The translations under genes were made by a program, and so were the position numbers. From NCBI RefSeq assembly GCF_026191915.1, contig NZ_JAIMBY010000015.1, positions 1 to 64,000 of the forward strand: a DNA stretch of 64,000 bases, read 5' to 3'. Positions 1 through 8,583 of this stretch are shown here, piece after piece; position 1 is the stretch's first letter, and the number at the start of each line of letters is the position of its first letter. Source of the stretch: Acidiphilium sp. PA. GTDB taxonomy: Bacteria; Pseudomonadota; Alphaproteobacteria; Acetobacterales; Acetobacteraceae. The notes under the pieces are model-generated. The model made no database searches. It worked only from the letters and a program-made list of their open reading frames with translations, and was not told where the DNA came from.

Positions 1-77
1 CGATTGCGGTCGCCGATAATGGCGAGCAGTCGCTCGCGATCTCCCACAGGGACGATGACATTGACAGTTTGGGCCAT
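1..77 (-). mobile_element. IS630-family transposase, N-terminal fragment (runs off left edge)
   Basis: The minus strand opens with ATG at 77 and reads MAQTVNVIVPVGDRERLLAI, then IGDRNR, before leaving the window. From memory this matches the N-terminus of IS630-family (DDE, TA-targeting) transposases, where a short beta-rich lead is followed by a helix-turn-helix that binds the insertion-sequence ends. Only 25 codons are visible, so the catalytic domain cannot be checked. The element end should lie between 77 and about 180, because the downstream plus-strand reading is restriction-modification protein. TA dinucleotides there (for example 135-136) are candidate insertion points, but I could not identify the terminal inverted repeat with confidence. 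Confidence 0.7.
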
Positions 78-91
78 GCCACACGATTCGC

Positions 92-1444
92 ATGTCCTGC
101 CAAAAATGTGAATCTTATGAAAGCGTCAATGCACTAGGAGCAGTCCCACCGCTGAACGGACTTATGGAGAAGCGCGGCGGTTCTCTCATGGACTACTCGA
201 AGTCGGCCCTAGAGCACAGGATCAAAGTATATCTGGACCCAAAGCAGCCGATGGAAGTAGTGCGGCGAATTGCTCCTGGCCTTGCTGACGATCGTGCACG
301 ATTTAATGCTGTTGATGCCCGCGATGATGCGAAATCGGAGTTCTTTAGAACCGAAAAAATAAAGCGATACTGGGTACGCGCATTTGATCATTGCTGGGCT
401 TACACGACGCTTATAAGGCCGATTTGGAATGAGCCCCGGCCGATGCTGCAAAGGATTCTCGCAGACGCGGAAGGGTTTGTTATTTCGCGTCCCTCAGCTG
501 TCGCGGATCCTGATGGATTTCCAAGCTGTTGGTCGTCCACGCTCGGCGATAACGATGGTCTACGCGGCCATTCTTATTTTTTTCCAATCGTTGAAAACCT
601 TTCGGGTGCGCCACGGGCCAATCTGTCCGCGTTGGCGGTTGGGTATCTGGCGGCGATGGTTCCGGCAGACGGTGGGTTGTCGTCGGGTGGCCCCGAGGTG
701 GCTTCGGCGGATGTTGAGCCATGGATCGCTTCGGCTGCGCCTCGCGATGACGGGGAGGTATTGGAGCGTGAGCAAGCGGTGCGTGCGACGGCCGCCGGGG
801 CGCGGGCGGTTTGGATGCATGCTTTGGCGGTGATGTATGCGCCGGCTTATTTGGCGGAGAATGCGGGGGGGATCAGGCAGGGGTGGCCGCGGGTGCCGTT
901 GCCTTCGGATGCGGGGCTGTTGCGGCGGTCGGCGGGGTTGGGGGAGGTTTTGGCGGCGTTGCTTGATCCGGATTGTCCGGTCGAGGGGGTGACGCGCGGG
1001 GTGATCCGGCCGGAGTTGGTTTCGATCGGGGTGCCGCATGGGGTTGGGTTCGGGGTGACGGCGGGGTGGGGCAATCGGACGGACAAGGGGATTACGATGC
1101 CGGGCAAGGGGCGTTCGGTGGTGCGGGAATATGCGCCGGGCGAGGCGGCGACGGCGGCGGTGGGTGGGGTGCTCGGGGCGCGGACGCGGGATGTTTATTT
1201 GAACGAGGGGAGTTACTGGGCGAATATTCCAGAGGCGGTGTGGGATTTGCATATCGGCGGGTATCAGGTTTTGAAGAAGTGGCTGTCGTATCGGGAGTAT
1301 TCGATCATCGGGCGGGATTTGGCGGCTGGCGAGGTGCGGCATGTGATGGAGACGGCGCGGCGGCTGGCGGCGATTTTGTTGTTGGGGCCGGCATTGGATG
1401 CGAGTTTTCGGGATTGTGCGGCGGCGCATCGGGCGTTGGGGTGA
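92..1444 (+). pseudogene. Type ISP restriction-modification enzyme, C-terminal specificity-domain remnant
   Basis: This 450-codon frame matches only the C-terminal part of type ISP (LlaBIII-like) single-polypeptide restriction-modification proteins, which are normally well over 1,000 residues with nuclease, helicase and methyltransferase domains. Recognisable pieces include the ALAVMYAPAYLAENAG segment near residue 245, a glycine-rich target-recognition stretch around 320-360 (TAGWGNRTDKGITMPGKG), and the typical C-terminus YWANIPEAVWDLHIGGYQVL with KKWLSYRE at about 390-415. No helicase or methylase motif is present. A stop lies in frame just upstream (position 62), and an IS630-type transposase starts at 77 on the opposite strand, so the first 15-30 codons are probably insertion-sequence DNA. 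I infer that the gene was cut by the insertion. The fragment itself has no frameshift. Confidence 0.68.
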
Positions 1445-1573
1445 TATGGTGGGGTGGTCGGGTTCGGTGGTGGGACTTGACTGTGGCGGGGCTGGATTGC
1501 TTCGCAAGGGCTCGCAATGACGTGGTTGGGCGGTGCGTGAGTCTCTGACGGCGTCCGCGCCCGGCACCAAATT

Positions 1574-1611
1574 CAAAAAAGTTTTTTGCTTCTTTTTTCC
1601 AAAAAAGAAGC
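1574..1611. repeat. T/A-rich dyad repeat, single arm (copy R1)
   Basis: A palindromic run of six A and six T around one G (1574-1588) abuts a perfect 11-bp stem: GCTTCTTTTTT at 1588-1598, a CC loop, and the complement at 1601-1611. It lies between convergent genes (the type ISP remnant and the MFS gene) and would act as a bidirectional rho-independent terminator. Related copies occur near 15.84, 34.45, 38.84, 43.85 and 46.77 kb. Confidence 0.75.
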
Positions 1612-1621
1612 CTTCCTCGCC

Positions 1622-3166
1622 TTACGGCTTCGCGGCCGCGTTCTGCGGCGTGCGGAGGAGGATGAGGGCCATGATGGCGGCGGCGATGCAGAGGTAGGCG
1701 GAGAGGCGGAGGGCGTTGTCGAGGCTCCAGGTTTCGGCTGCGATGTGGAGGTTGTGGGCGAGGGTGGCGATGATGCTGTCGTGGGACATGCCTTTGGTTT
1801 TCATGGCGGCGGTCCAGCTGGCCACGGCGTTGTGGGGCATGTCGGCGGTCATGTTGTCTTCGATGTGGGCGGTCTGGCGTTGCCAGAGGGTGGTCAGCAG
1901 GGTGACGCCGAGGTTGGCGCTGGAGACGCGGATGAAGTTGGAGGTGGTGGAGGCGAGGGCGATTTCGCTGGGCGGGACGTCTGACATGACGATCATGGTG
2001 AGGGGGACGAAGAGCATGCCGACGGCGATGCCCTGGACGAGTTCGCTCGGGATGGTGGCGTTGAGGCCGACGGCGGGGTCGAAGAAGGCGAGGATGTAGG
2101 CGCCGGCGTAGATGATGAAGCAGGCGGAGGCGAGGAGGCGCAGGCTGAACAGGCGGGTGAGGCGGCTCATCATGGCGGCCATGGGGATGGCGGTGGCGGC
2201 GAGGGGGACGAGGAGGACGCCGCCCCACCAGCCGTTGAAGCCGAGGTCGGTTTCGGACCAGAGGGGGAGGATGGAGCTCCAGCCGACGAAGATGGACCAG
2301 CCGAGGCAGAGCAGGAGCAGGCCGAAGCCGAAGTTGCGGCGGGCGAGGTAGCGGAGTTGCAGCAGGGGGGCGGGTTCGAAGAGTTCCCAGATGACGAACA
2401 GGACGAGCAGGGTGGCGGCGATGAGGGCCACGTGGCTGATGAAGACGGAGCGGAACCAGCCGTATTGTTCGCCCTGATCGAGCACGATCTGCAGGGCGAT
2501 CATGCCGGGCCAGAGGAGGGCGAGGCCGACGGTGTCGAATTTGGGTGGGGCGGTGGTGGGGCGGTCGGCGGGGAGGGCGATCTGCACCAGGGCGATCGAG
2601 ACGGCGCAGAGGGGGATGGCGAGCCAGAAGATATCGAGCCAGGAGAAATTGGTGGCGAGCCAGCCGCCGAGGGCCGGGCCGAGGAAGAAGGGCACCAGCA
2701 TGATGTTGCTCCAGAGCGCGACGGCGAGGGTCTGGTGGCGTTTGGGATAGTTGGTGAGCAACAGGGTTTGCACGAGCGGGACCAGGATGCCGGCGGAGAT
2801 GCCCTGGATGGAGCGGGCGATGAGCATGAGGGTGAGCGAGGGGGCGAGGATGGCCATGAAGCAGCTGGCGATCAGGACTGTCATGGCCAGGATGAACAGG
2901 CGTTTGAGGCCGAATTTGCGGGCGAACCAGGGCATCAGGGCGATGCCGAGCGCCCAGTGGACGAGGAAGTATGTGAGGGTCCAGAGGGCGTGGTCGCTGC
3001 TGGTGGCGAGGGTGCCGGCGACGTAGGGGTAGATGCTCTGCAGGGCGCCGCCGGTGAAGGAGCCCATGCCGAGGCCGAGGCCGAGGCCGATGGTGAGCGG
3101 GATGAGGGCGGCCTTGGGTTTTTCGGTGTCGCTTGTGGCGGCGGGCGCGATTGATGAGGCAGACAT
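1622..3166 (-). CDS. MFS drug/solute exporter, DHA2 (EmrB/QacA-like) family
   Basis: A 514-residue polytopic membrane protein. The first membrane span begins at about residue 20, after a short polar lead. An MFS motif-A-like loop (FARKFGLKRLF) follows the second helix near residue 82, and RSIQGISAGILVPLVQT near 120 resembles the DHA2 motif. The length suits the 14-helix DHA2 class of proton-driven drug exporters rather than a 12-helix sugar porter. A proline-containing loop at about 205-215 separates the halves. It is the last gene of a minus-strand row pdxH-codA-MFS, 65 bp below codA, and may be cotranscribed with it. The substrate cannot be read from the sequence. No partner membrane-fusion protein is adjacent. 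Confidence 0.85.
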   Translation of the reverse strand: MSASSIAPAATSDTEKPKAALIPLTIGLGLGLGMGSFTGGALQSIYPYVAGTLATSSDHALWTLTYFLVHWALGIALMPWFARKFGLKRLFILAMTVLIASCFMAILAPSLTLMLIARSIQGISAGILVPLVQTLLLTNYPKRHQTLAVALWSNIMLVPFFLGPALGGWLATNFSWLDIFWLAIPLCAVSIALVQIALPADRPTTAPPKFDTVGLALLWPGMIALQIVLDQGEQYGWFRSVFISHVALIAATLLVLFVIWELFEPAPLLQLRYLARRNFGFGLLLLCLGWSIFVGWSSILPLWSETDLGFNGWWGGVLLVPLAATAIPMAAMMSRLTRLFSLRLLASACFIIYAGAYILAFFDPAVGLNATIPSELVQGIAVGMLFVPLTMIVMSDVPPSEIALASTTSNFIRVSSANLGVTLLTTLWQRQTAHIEDNMTADMPHNAVASWTAAMKTKGMSHDSIIATLAHNLHIAAETWSLDNALRLSAYLCIAAAIMALILLRTPQNAAAKP

Positions 3167-3231
3167 GCTGGCATATTAGTCGTTGCCCGGCCGGTGACCA
3201 GCCGAAATCACGCGGCGGGGCGGGATATCAT

Positions 3232-4551
3232 CTATGCGTGGGATGGTGGGTATCGGGGCTGCGCCAGGTCGAGGTGCGGTTCGCGCCAATCGACGATGGT
3301 GGTTTCACCGGTGAGGGTAACGGTGCTGCGGCGGGCGGGGGCGTGGGCGATGACGGTGCCGCCGCGGATAACGGCGAGGCGGGCGGGGCGGGTGCGGATG
3401 GCTTCGATGGGGTCGGCGGCGTCGAGGATGATCAGATTGGCGGGCTTGCCGGGGGCGATGCCGTAATCGGTGAGGTTCAGGGCGGCGGCGGCGTTGGTGG
3501 TGACGGCGTGGTAGCAGGCGCGCATGCCGTCGATGCCGGTCATCTGCGCGACGTGCAGGCCCATGCCGGCGACTTCCAGCATGTCGTGGCTGCCGAGCGG
3601 GTACCAGGGGTCCATGACGCAATCGTGGCCGAAGGCGACGGTGACGCCGGCTGCCATGAGTTCGGGCACGCGGGTCATGCCGCGGCGTTTGGGGTAGGTG
3701 TCGTGCCGGCCCTGGAGGGTGATGTTGATGAGGGGGTTGGCGATGGCGCTGATGCCGGCTTCGGCGATCAGGGGGATGAGTTTGCTCGCGTAGTAATTGT
3801 CCATTGAGTGCATCGAGGTGAGATGCGAGCCGGCGACGCGGTGGTGCATGGCGTGGCGGATGGTCTCGGCCGCCAGGGTTTCGATGTGGCGGGAGTGGGG
3901 GTCGTCGGTTTCGTCGCAGTGCATGTCGACCATGAGGCCACGGTCGGCCGCGATTTTCATGAGCTGGCGGATGCTTTCGGCGCCATCGGCCATGGTGCGT
4001 TCGAAATGGGGGATGCCGCCGATGAGGTCGATGCCCATGGCGAGGGCGCGGTGGAGGTTTTCGGGGGATTTCGGATAGCGGAGGAAGCCGTCCTGCGGGA
4101 AGGCGACGAGCTGGATGGTGAGGTAGGGGGCGAGTTCGGCGCGCAGCGCGGTGAGGGCTTCGACGGCGAGGAGGCGGTCGTCGCAGATATCGACATGCGA
4201 GCGGATGGCGCCGATGCCCTGGGCGATCGACCAGAGGCAGAGGCGTTTGGCGCGCTGGTAGATGGCATCGGCGGTGAGGCGGGGTTTGAGTTCGCCCCAG
4301 AGTGCGATGCCTTCGAGCAGGGTGCCGGAGTGGTTGAGGCGGGGTTCGCCGCGCGAGAGGGTGGAGTCGAGGTGGAGATGGGCATCGATGAAGGGGGGGC
4401 TGACGAGGTTGCCGGTGGCATCGATGATCTGGCCGGCGTCGCCGGGCAGGCTGGGTTCGATGGCGGCGATGATGCCGTCGCGGATGCCGATGTCGAGGCC
4501 GCTCCGGCCGTCCGGCAAATTCGCCTGGCGGATGAGGAGCGACCAGGTCAC
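3232..4551 (-). CDS. codA: Cytosine deaminase / CodA-type amidohydrolase
   Basis: An amidohydrolase-superfamily enzyme expected to deaminate cytosine to uracil in the cytoplasm. Metal-binding motifs are visible in order: DAHLHLD near residue 60, HVDICDD near 115, HCDETDD near 205, SHLTSMHS near 235 and FGHDCVMDPWYPLG near 305. The segments NPLINITLQGRHDTYPKRRG and the C-terminal NLTDYGIAPGKPANLII block follow E. coli CodA closely, so I favour cytosine deaminase over other deaminases, although creatinine or isoguanine activity is possible in this family. I chose GTG at 4551 because it makes a GTGA overlap with the pdxH stop. An ATG 24 bp further upstream (4575) is the alternative. No codB permease is nearby. 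Confidence 0.85.
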   Translation of the reverse strand: MTWSLLIRQANLPDGRSGLDIGIRDGIIAAIEPSLPGDAGQIIDATGNLVSPPFIDAHLHLDSTLSRGEPRLNHSGTLLEGIALWGELKPRLTADAIYQRAKRLCLWSIAQGIGAIRSHVDICDDRLLAVEALTALRAELAPYLTIQLVAFPQDGFLRYPKSPENLHRALAMGIDLIGGIPHFERTMADGAESIRQLMKIAADRGLMVDMHCDETDDPHSRHIETLAAETIRHAMHHRVAGSHLTSMHSMDNYYASKLIPLIAEAGISAIANPLINITLQGRHDTYPKRRGMTRVPELMAAGVTVAFGHDCVMDPWYPLGSHDMLEVAGMGLHVAQMTGIDGMRACYHAVTTNAAAALNLTDYGIAPGKPANLIILDAADPIEAIRTRPARLAVIRGGTVIAHAPARRSTVTLTGETTIVDWREPHLDLAQPRYPPSHA

Positions 4552-5135
4552 GGGTAGAGCCTGGTTGCGGTCCATTCATCGGCCGCGCGGGTGAAGACGG
4601 CGCGGTCGTGGAGGCGGAAGTCGCGGTCTTCCCAGAATTCGATGGCGCTGGGGGCGACCAGCCAGCCGGACCAGTGGGGCGGGCGGGGGACCGGGGCATC
4701 GGCGTATTGGGCGATGGCGGATTCGAGGCGTTGTTCGAGCCGTTTGCGGTCGGGCAGGGGGCGGGACTGGTCGGACGCCCAGGCGCCGATTCGCGACAGG
4801 CGGGGGCGGGTTTCGAAATAGGCATCGGCTTCGGCATCGCTGACCTGGGTTGCGGTGCCTTCGATGCGGATCTGGCGTTTGCGGGTTTTCCAGTGAAACA
4901 GCAGGGCGACGTGGGGGTTGGCGCGGATTTCGGCCGATTTGCGGCTTTCGAGGTTGGTGTAGAAGACGAAGCCCTGACGGTCCCAGGATTTGAGCAGCAC
5001 GATGCGGGCCGAGGGGTGGCCCTGGGGCGTGGTGGTGGCGAGGGTCATGGCGTTGGGGTCGTTCAGTTCGGAGTCCTGCGCCTTTGCCATCCATGCGGCG
5101 AATAATTCATAGGGGTCGGAGGTGAGGTCGATCAT
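4548..5135 (-). CDS. pdxH: Pyridoxine/pyridoxamine 5'-phosphate oxidase
   Basis: An FMN-dependent oxidase that makes pyridoxal 5'-phosphate from pyridoxine or pyridoxamine phosphate, the last step of vitamin B6 synthesis and salvage. The 195-residue protein shows the family order: MTLATTTPQGHPSARIVLLK near 28, GFVFYTNLESRKSAEI near 58, FHWKTRKRQIRIEG near 82, SRIGAWASDQSRPL near 122 and the C-terminal PPHWSGW...PSAIEFW...RLHDR region (about 153-185), which binds FMN and substrate. ATG at 5135 has AAGGG about 7 bp upstream; an earlier in-frame ATG at 5162 has no such site. It is divergent from fabI and overlaps codA downstream by 4 bp, which implies translational coupling. Confidence 0.94.
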   Translation of the reverse strand: MIDLTSDPYELFAAWMAKAQDSELNDPNAMTLATTTPQGHPSARIVLLKSWDRQGFVFYTNLESRKSAEIRANPHVALLFHWKTRKRQIRIEGTATQVSDAEADAYFETRPRLSRIGAWASDQSRPLPDRKRLEQRLESAIAQYADAPVPRPPHWSGWLVAPSAIEFWEDRDFRLHDRAVFTRAADEWTATRLYP

Positions 5136-5237
5136 TGGTTGCCCTTGCCGCTGTGTCGCCATACTTGATAGGTCATGCCGCGTTGTGTCACCACCCCGGG
5201 GTCGCTGCGCGCGCGGTGATCTGATTGGAGCTATTCT

Positions 5238-6074
5238 ATGCAGGAATCCGTTGCAACTCTTCCTCTTGCCGGCACGCTGATGCGGGGCAAGCGCGGTGTG
5301 ATCATGGGTGTGGCGAACAATCGTTCGATCGCCTGGGCGATCGCGCAGGCCATTGCGGCGCAGGGGGGGGAGCTGGCGTTCACGTATCAGGGCGAGGCGC
5401 TGGAGAAGCGGATCCGGCCGCTGGCGGAGAGCATTCAGTCGGATCTGGTCATTCCGTGCGATGTGAGTGACGATGCGGCGCTGGATGCGGCGTTCGATGC
5501 GATTGCGGGGCGGTGGGGCGAGATCGATTTCCTGGTCCATGCGATCGGGTTCGCGGACAAGCAGTACCTGCGGGGGCGGTATGCCGATACGCCGCGCCAG
5601 GCGTTTCTGCAGGCGATGGATATTTCGTGTTTCTCGTTCACGGCGGCGGCGCAGCGGGCCGGGGCGCTGATGAAGCGGGGCGGATCGATGGTGACGCTGA
5701 CGTATCTCGGCGCGGAGCGGGTGACGCCTCACTATAACGTGATGGGGGTTGCCAAGGCGGCGCTGGAGTCATCGGTGCGGTATCTGGCGGCGGATTTCGG
5801 GGCGAGCGGCATTCGGGTGAACGGGATTTCGGCCGGGCCGATCAAGACTCTGGCGGCGTCGGGGATCGGGGATTTCAGCTATATTCTGAAGTGGAACCAG
5901 TATAATTCGCCGCTGGAGCGCAATGTCGGGCTCGAGGAGGTCGGGGCCTCGGGGTTGTATTTGTTGTCCGATCTGTCGCGCGGGGTGACGGGCGAGATCC
6001 ATCATGTGGATTGCGGCTACCACATCGTGGGCATGAAGAACCCGAGCGCGCCGGATATCAACGCGGTCGAATAG
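5238..6074 (+). CDS. fabI: Enoyl-[acyl-carrier-protein] reductase (NADH), FabI
   Basis: This 278-residue short-chain dehydrogenase fold enzyme reduces enoyl-ACP in the last step of each fatty-acid elongation cycle. The NADH site reads GVANNRSIAWAIA at 24-36. The FabI catalytic arrangement is present as Tyr156, Tyr166 and Lys173 (TYLGAER then HYNVMGVAKAAL), and GPIKTLAASGI follows near 200, the substrate-loop region where triclosan acts in relatives. A GGAG ribosome site sits about 8 bp before the ATG. The divergent fabI/pdxH arrangement is common in alphaproteobacteria. Coding-strand composition is G-rich, unlike the genes from 6.5 kb onward. Confidence 0.95.
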   Translation: MQESVATLPLAGTLMRGKRGVIMGVANNRSIAWAIAQAIAAQGGELAFTYQGEALEKRIRPLAESIQSDLVIPCDVSDDAALDAAFDAIAGRWGEIDFLVHAIGFADKQYLRGRYADTPRQAFLQAMDISCFSFTAAAQRAGALMKRGGSMVTLTYLGAERVTPHYNVMGVAKAALESSVRYLAADFGASGIRVNGISAGPIKTLAASGIGDFSYILKWNQYNSPLERNVGLEEVGASGLYLLSDLSRGVTGEIHHVDCGYHIVGMKNPSAPDINAVE

Positions 6075-6115
6075 CGGGGTTTGCGCCGCTGTTGTCCGGC
6101 GGCAGCGGGGGCGCG

Positions 6116-6319
6116 TTATTTTTTGGCGGCGATCGGCTTGTGGCCGCGTTCGATCAGGCGGCTGAGCAGGCCGGGTTTTTTGGCGGTTTCGGGCTTGGCG
6201 GGGGCGGCGTTGCGTTCGGCCTTCGCCTTGGCTTTCAGCCACTCATCGAGGCTTTTGTTGGCCTTGGCGGCGCGTTTGCGTTCGTAGTCGAGCTGGGCGT
6301 CGGTCATTTTTCGGGTCAT
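6116..6319 (-). CDS. Small basic hypothetical protein
   Basis: A 67-codon frame starting MTRKMTDAQLDYERKRAAKA and ending LIERGHKPIAAKK. It is rich in Lys, Ala and Arg. The first half is a predicted charged helix, the middle is an Ala/Pro/Lys linker, and a short hydrophobic patch (GLLSRLI) lies near the end. It is convergent with fabI, with a 41-bp gap, and heads away from the alcohol dehydrogenase. I do not recognise a named family. The charge pattern and uninterrupted frame on the strand opposite both neighbours favour a real gene, but the start could also be the internal Met at 6307. Confidence 0.55.
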   Translation of the reverse strand: MTRKMTDAQLDYERKRAAKANKSLDEWLKAKAKAERNAAPAKPETAKKPGLLSRLIERGHKPIAAKK

Positions 6320-6476
6320 GATGGGGCTGTGCCAGAGCGTGGGGCGGGATTCAAGCGCGATCGCCGAATGGCGGGGCGGTCGGGGGCGGACGGCGGGGCT
6401 GCTTGCATCGCGGGGATTTGCGCCGCACGATATGCGCCGTCCAAAAACACATGACCGCACCACGGGGGAAATTTCC

Positions 6477-7553
6477 ATGACGGCACCGACCATGACCGCT
6501 TTTGCCATTGTCGAAAACGGCGCCAGTCTTGCCGAAATCAGCCTGCCGATGCCCGAGCCGAAGGGCCGGGAGATCCTGCTCGAGGTCACGCATTGCGGGG
6601 TCTGCCATTCCGATCTGCACATCTGGGACGGCTATTACGATCTCGGCAGCGCCGGGCGGCTCGATGTGATGCAGCGCGGCATTTCCCTGCCGCTGGCGCT
6701 CGGGCATGAAATCGTCGGCCGGGTCGTCAAGCTCGGACCCGATGCCAGCGGCGTCAAACCGGGGGATCTGCGCATCGTCTATCCCTGGGTCGGGTGCGGC
6801 AGCTGCGCGCATTGCGCGGCGGGCGAGGATAATCTTTGTGCGAAACAGCGCTCGCTCGGGATTTTCCAGCACGGCGGTTTTGCAACCCATGTCATTGCCG
6901 CCCATGCGGGGCACCTGGTCGATCCCGGCGATCTCGACCCGGCGCTGGCCGCGACCTATGCGTGCTCCGGCATCACCGTGTTCGCCGCCATCCGCAAGAT
7001 CATGCCGCTCGCGCCGGATGTGCCGGTGGTGCTGATCGGCGCCGGCGGACTGGGACTGTCGGCGATCGCGGTGCTCCGCGCGCTGGGCCATCGCGCCATC
7101 GTCAGTGTCGATACCAGCGACGCCAAGCGCGCCGCCGCGACCGCCGCGGGGGCCACCGCCACGGTCGATGGCACGGCGGAACGGCTCGACAAGGCCATTA
7201 TCGCGGCGTGCGGCGGTCAGCCGGTCGCCATCATCGATCTGGTCAACGGGTCGGCCACCGCCCGCGCCGCGTATGGCGCCCTGGCCAAGGGGGGCAAGCT
7301 CATCATGGTCGGTCTGTTCGGCGGCGAATTGACCCTGCCGCTGCCCTTCATGCCGATGCGCGCCCTGACCATTCAGGGCAGTTTCGTCGGCACACCGGGC
7401 GACCTGCGCGAACTGGTCGGCCTCGCGCAGGGCGGCGCGCTGCCCAAACTGCCGGTCGAGACCATGCCCAAGCGCGCGGCCGATGCCGCCCTGCACCGGC
7501 TCAAGGAGGGCTCGGTGACCGGGCGCCTCGTTCTGGTTGCCGATCCCGCTTGA
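6477..7553 (+). CDS. Zinc-dependent medium-chain alcohol dehydrogenase
   Basis: A 358-residue GroES/Rossmann medium-chain dehydrogenase. Catalytic-zinc ligands are Cys40 (THCGVCHSD) and the His77-Glu78 pair (ALGHEIVG). The structural-zinc lobe has Cys107, Cys110, Cys113 and Cys121. The NAD-binding loop LIGAGGLGLSAI lies near residue 188 and is followed by an acidic residue at the end of the next strand (SVDTSD), which favours NAD over NADP. The ATG at 6477 has GGGGGAA 6 bp upstream. Its stop overlaps the TTG start of the LysR gene that precedes the formate dehydrogenase operon, so it may supply formaldehyde- or alcohol-derived carbon toward formate. That link is inference; the substrate is not readable. 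Confidence 0.85.
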   Translation: MTAPTMTAFAIVENGASLAEISLPMPEPKGREILLEVTHCGVCHSDLHIWDGYYDLGSAGRLDVMQRGISLPLALGHEIVGRVVKLGPDASGVKPGDLRIVYPWVGCGSCAHCAAGEDNLCAKQRSLGIFQHGGFATHVIAAHAGHLVDPGDLDPALAATYACSGITVFAAIRKIMPLAPDVPVVLIGAGGLGLSAIAVLRALGHRAIVSVDTSDAKRAAATAAGATATVDGTAERLDKAIIAACGGQPVAIIDLVNGSATARAAYGALAKGGKLIMVGLFGGELTLPLPFMPMRALTIQGSFVGTPGDLRELVGLAQGGALPKLPVETMPKRAADAALHRLKEGSVTGRLVLVADPA

Positions 7554-8452
7554 TCGACAAGCTCGAATACCTGCTCGCCCTCGCCCGCGAAAAACATTTC
7601 GGCCGCGCCGCCGAAACCTGCGGCGTCACCCAGCCGACGTTTTCCGCCGGCATCCGCGTGCTCGAGGAGACCCTCGGCATGCCGTTGGTCGAGCGCTCGT
7701 CGCGCTTTCAGGGCTTCACCCCGGAAGGCGAGCGCGTGCTCGACTGGGCCCGCCGGCTGGTCGGCGACATGCAGGCGATGCGCGCCGATATCATGGCGCT
7801 CAAGCGTGGGCTGACCGGTTTGCTGCGGATTGCGGCGATTCCCACCGCGCTTGCCACCATCACCGAACTCACCACGCCGTTCCGCGCCCAGCACCCGGAT
7901 GTGCGGTTCTCGATCCAGTCCTGCACCTCGAACGAGGTGCTGCGCCGGCTGAACAATTTCGAGGTCGATGCGGGGGTCACCTATCTTGATAACGAACCGA
8001 TCGGGCGCAACCGCGTGGTGCCGCTGTATCAGGAGCGCTACCGCCTGCTGACCGCCGCCGATGCGCCGCTCGGCCGGCACGACCGCGTCACCTGGGCCGA
8101 ACTCGGCCAGATCCCGCTCTGCCTGCTCACGCCCGACATGCAGAACCGGCGCATTCTCGACCGCCTGCTCCGCAACGCCGGGGTCGATCTGCTGCCCACG
8201 CTCGAAAGCAATTCCATCGTCGTGCTGGTCAGCCACGTGCAGACGGGCCGCTGGGCCTGCGTGCTGCCGGAAAAACTCGCGCAGATATTCGGCCTGACCA
8301 CCAGGCTGCGCGCCATTCCGATCGTGGCCCCCGAAGAGGTCCACGCCGTCGGTCTGCTCCTGCCCGACCGCGAACCGATGGCCCCGCTCGCCGCCGCCCT
8401 GGTGCAGATCGCCACCCGCCATGCCAGGGATCTGGACGATTTTTCTCGATAG
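7550..8452 (+). CDS. LysR-family regulator of the formate dehydrogenase operon (FdsR-like)
   Basis: A 300-residue LysR protein. The N-terminal winged helix-turn-helix (residues 1-60) contains HFGRAAETCGVTQPTFSAGI. The C-terminal periplasmic-binding-like effector domain starts near 90 (GLLRIAAIPTALATI) and includes the conserved LCLLTPDMQNRRILD near 200. This protein type is regularly found directly upstream of fdsGBA in alphaproteobacteria and activates it in response to formate. The start is TTG at 7550, embedded in the stop of the dehydrogenase gene (TTGA), so translation is probably coupled. A LysR-type T-N11-A dyad spans the end of this gene (8448-8464) before fdsG. Confidence 0.88.
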   Translation: MIDKLEYLLALAREKHFGRAAETCGVTQPTFSAGIRVLEETLGMPLVERSSRFQGFTPEGERVLDWARRLVGDMQAMRADIMALKRGLTGLLRIAAIPTALATITELTTPFRAQHPDVRFSIQSCTSNEVLRRLNNFEVDAGVTYLDNEPIGRNRVVPLYQERYRLLTAADAPLGRHDRVTWAELGQIPLCLLTPDMQNRRILDRLLRNAGVDLLPTLESNSIVVLVSHVQTGRWACVLPEKLAQIFGLTTRLRAIPIVAPEEVHAVGLLLPDREPMAPLAAALVQIATRHARDLDDFSR

Positions 8453-8464
8453 AGATTTTCTATC
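8448..8464. promoter_or_regulatory. Candidate LysR operator upstream of fdsG
   Basis: GATAG at 8448-8452 and CTATC at 8460-8464 form a dyad that fits the LysR T-N11-A rule (T8450, A8462). It overlaps the end of the regulator gene and lies about 120 bp before fdsG, a usual place for an activator site. Assignment to the neighbouring LysR protein is inference. Confidence 0.5.
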
Positions 8465-8493
8465 AAACCTTCGAGTCTTTGGCCTGTTAACTT

Positions 8494-8509
8494 TAACGGA
8501 TTCGCGTTA
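8494..8509. promoter_or_regulatory. Second inverted repeat in the fds promoter region
   Basis: TAACG at 8494-8498 and CGTTA at 8505-8509 are separated by six bases, inside an A/T-rich patch with several near-copies of GTTAA (8486, 8512). It lies between the T-N11-A dyad and fdsG. It may be a regulator half-site array or part of the core promoter; no clear -10/-35 pair was assigned. Confidence 0.3.
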
Positions 8510-8583
8510 TCGTTAATCAAATGGAAAGCTTTATCGGGTACCAAACGTATCCGGCATGCTGCTGCGGGAGTTGAACGGGCGTG

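Noticed and set aside
95-180. Exact right inverted repeat of the IS630-type element
   Set aside because: Several TA sites are possible and the other end is outside the window, so the terminal repeat cannot be confirmed.
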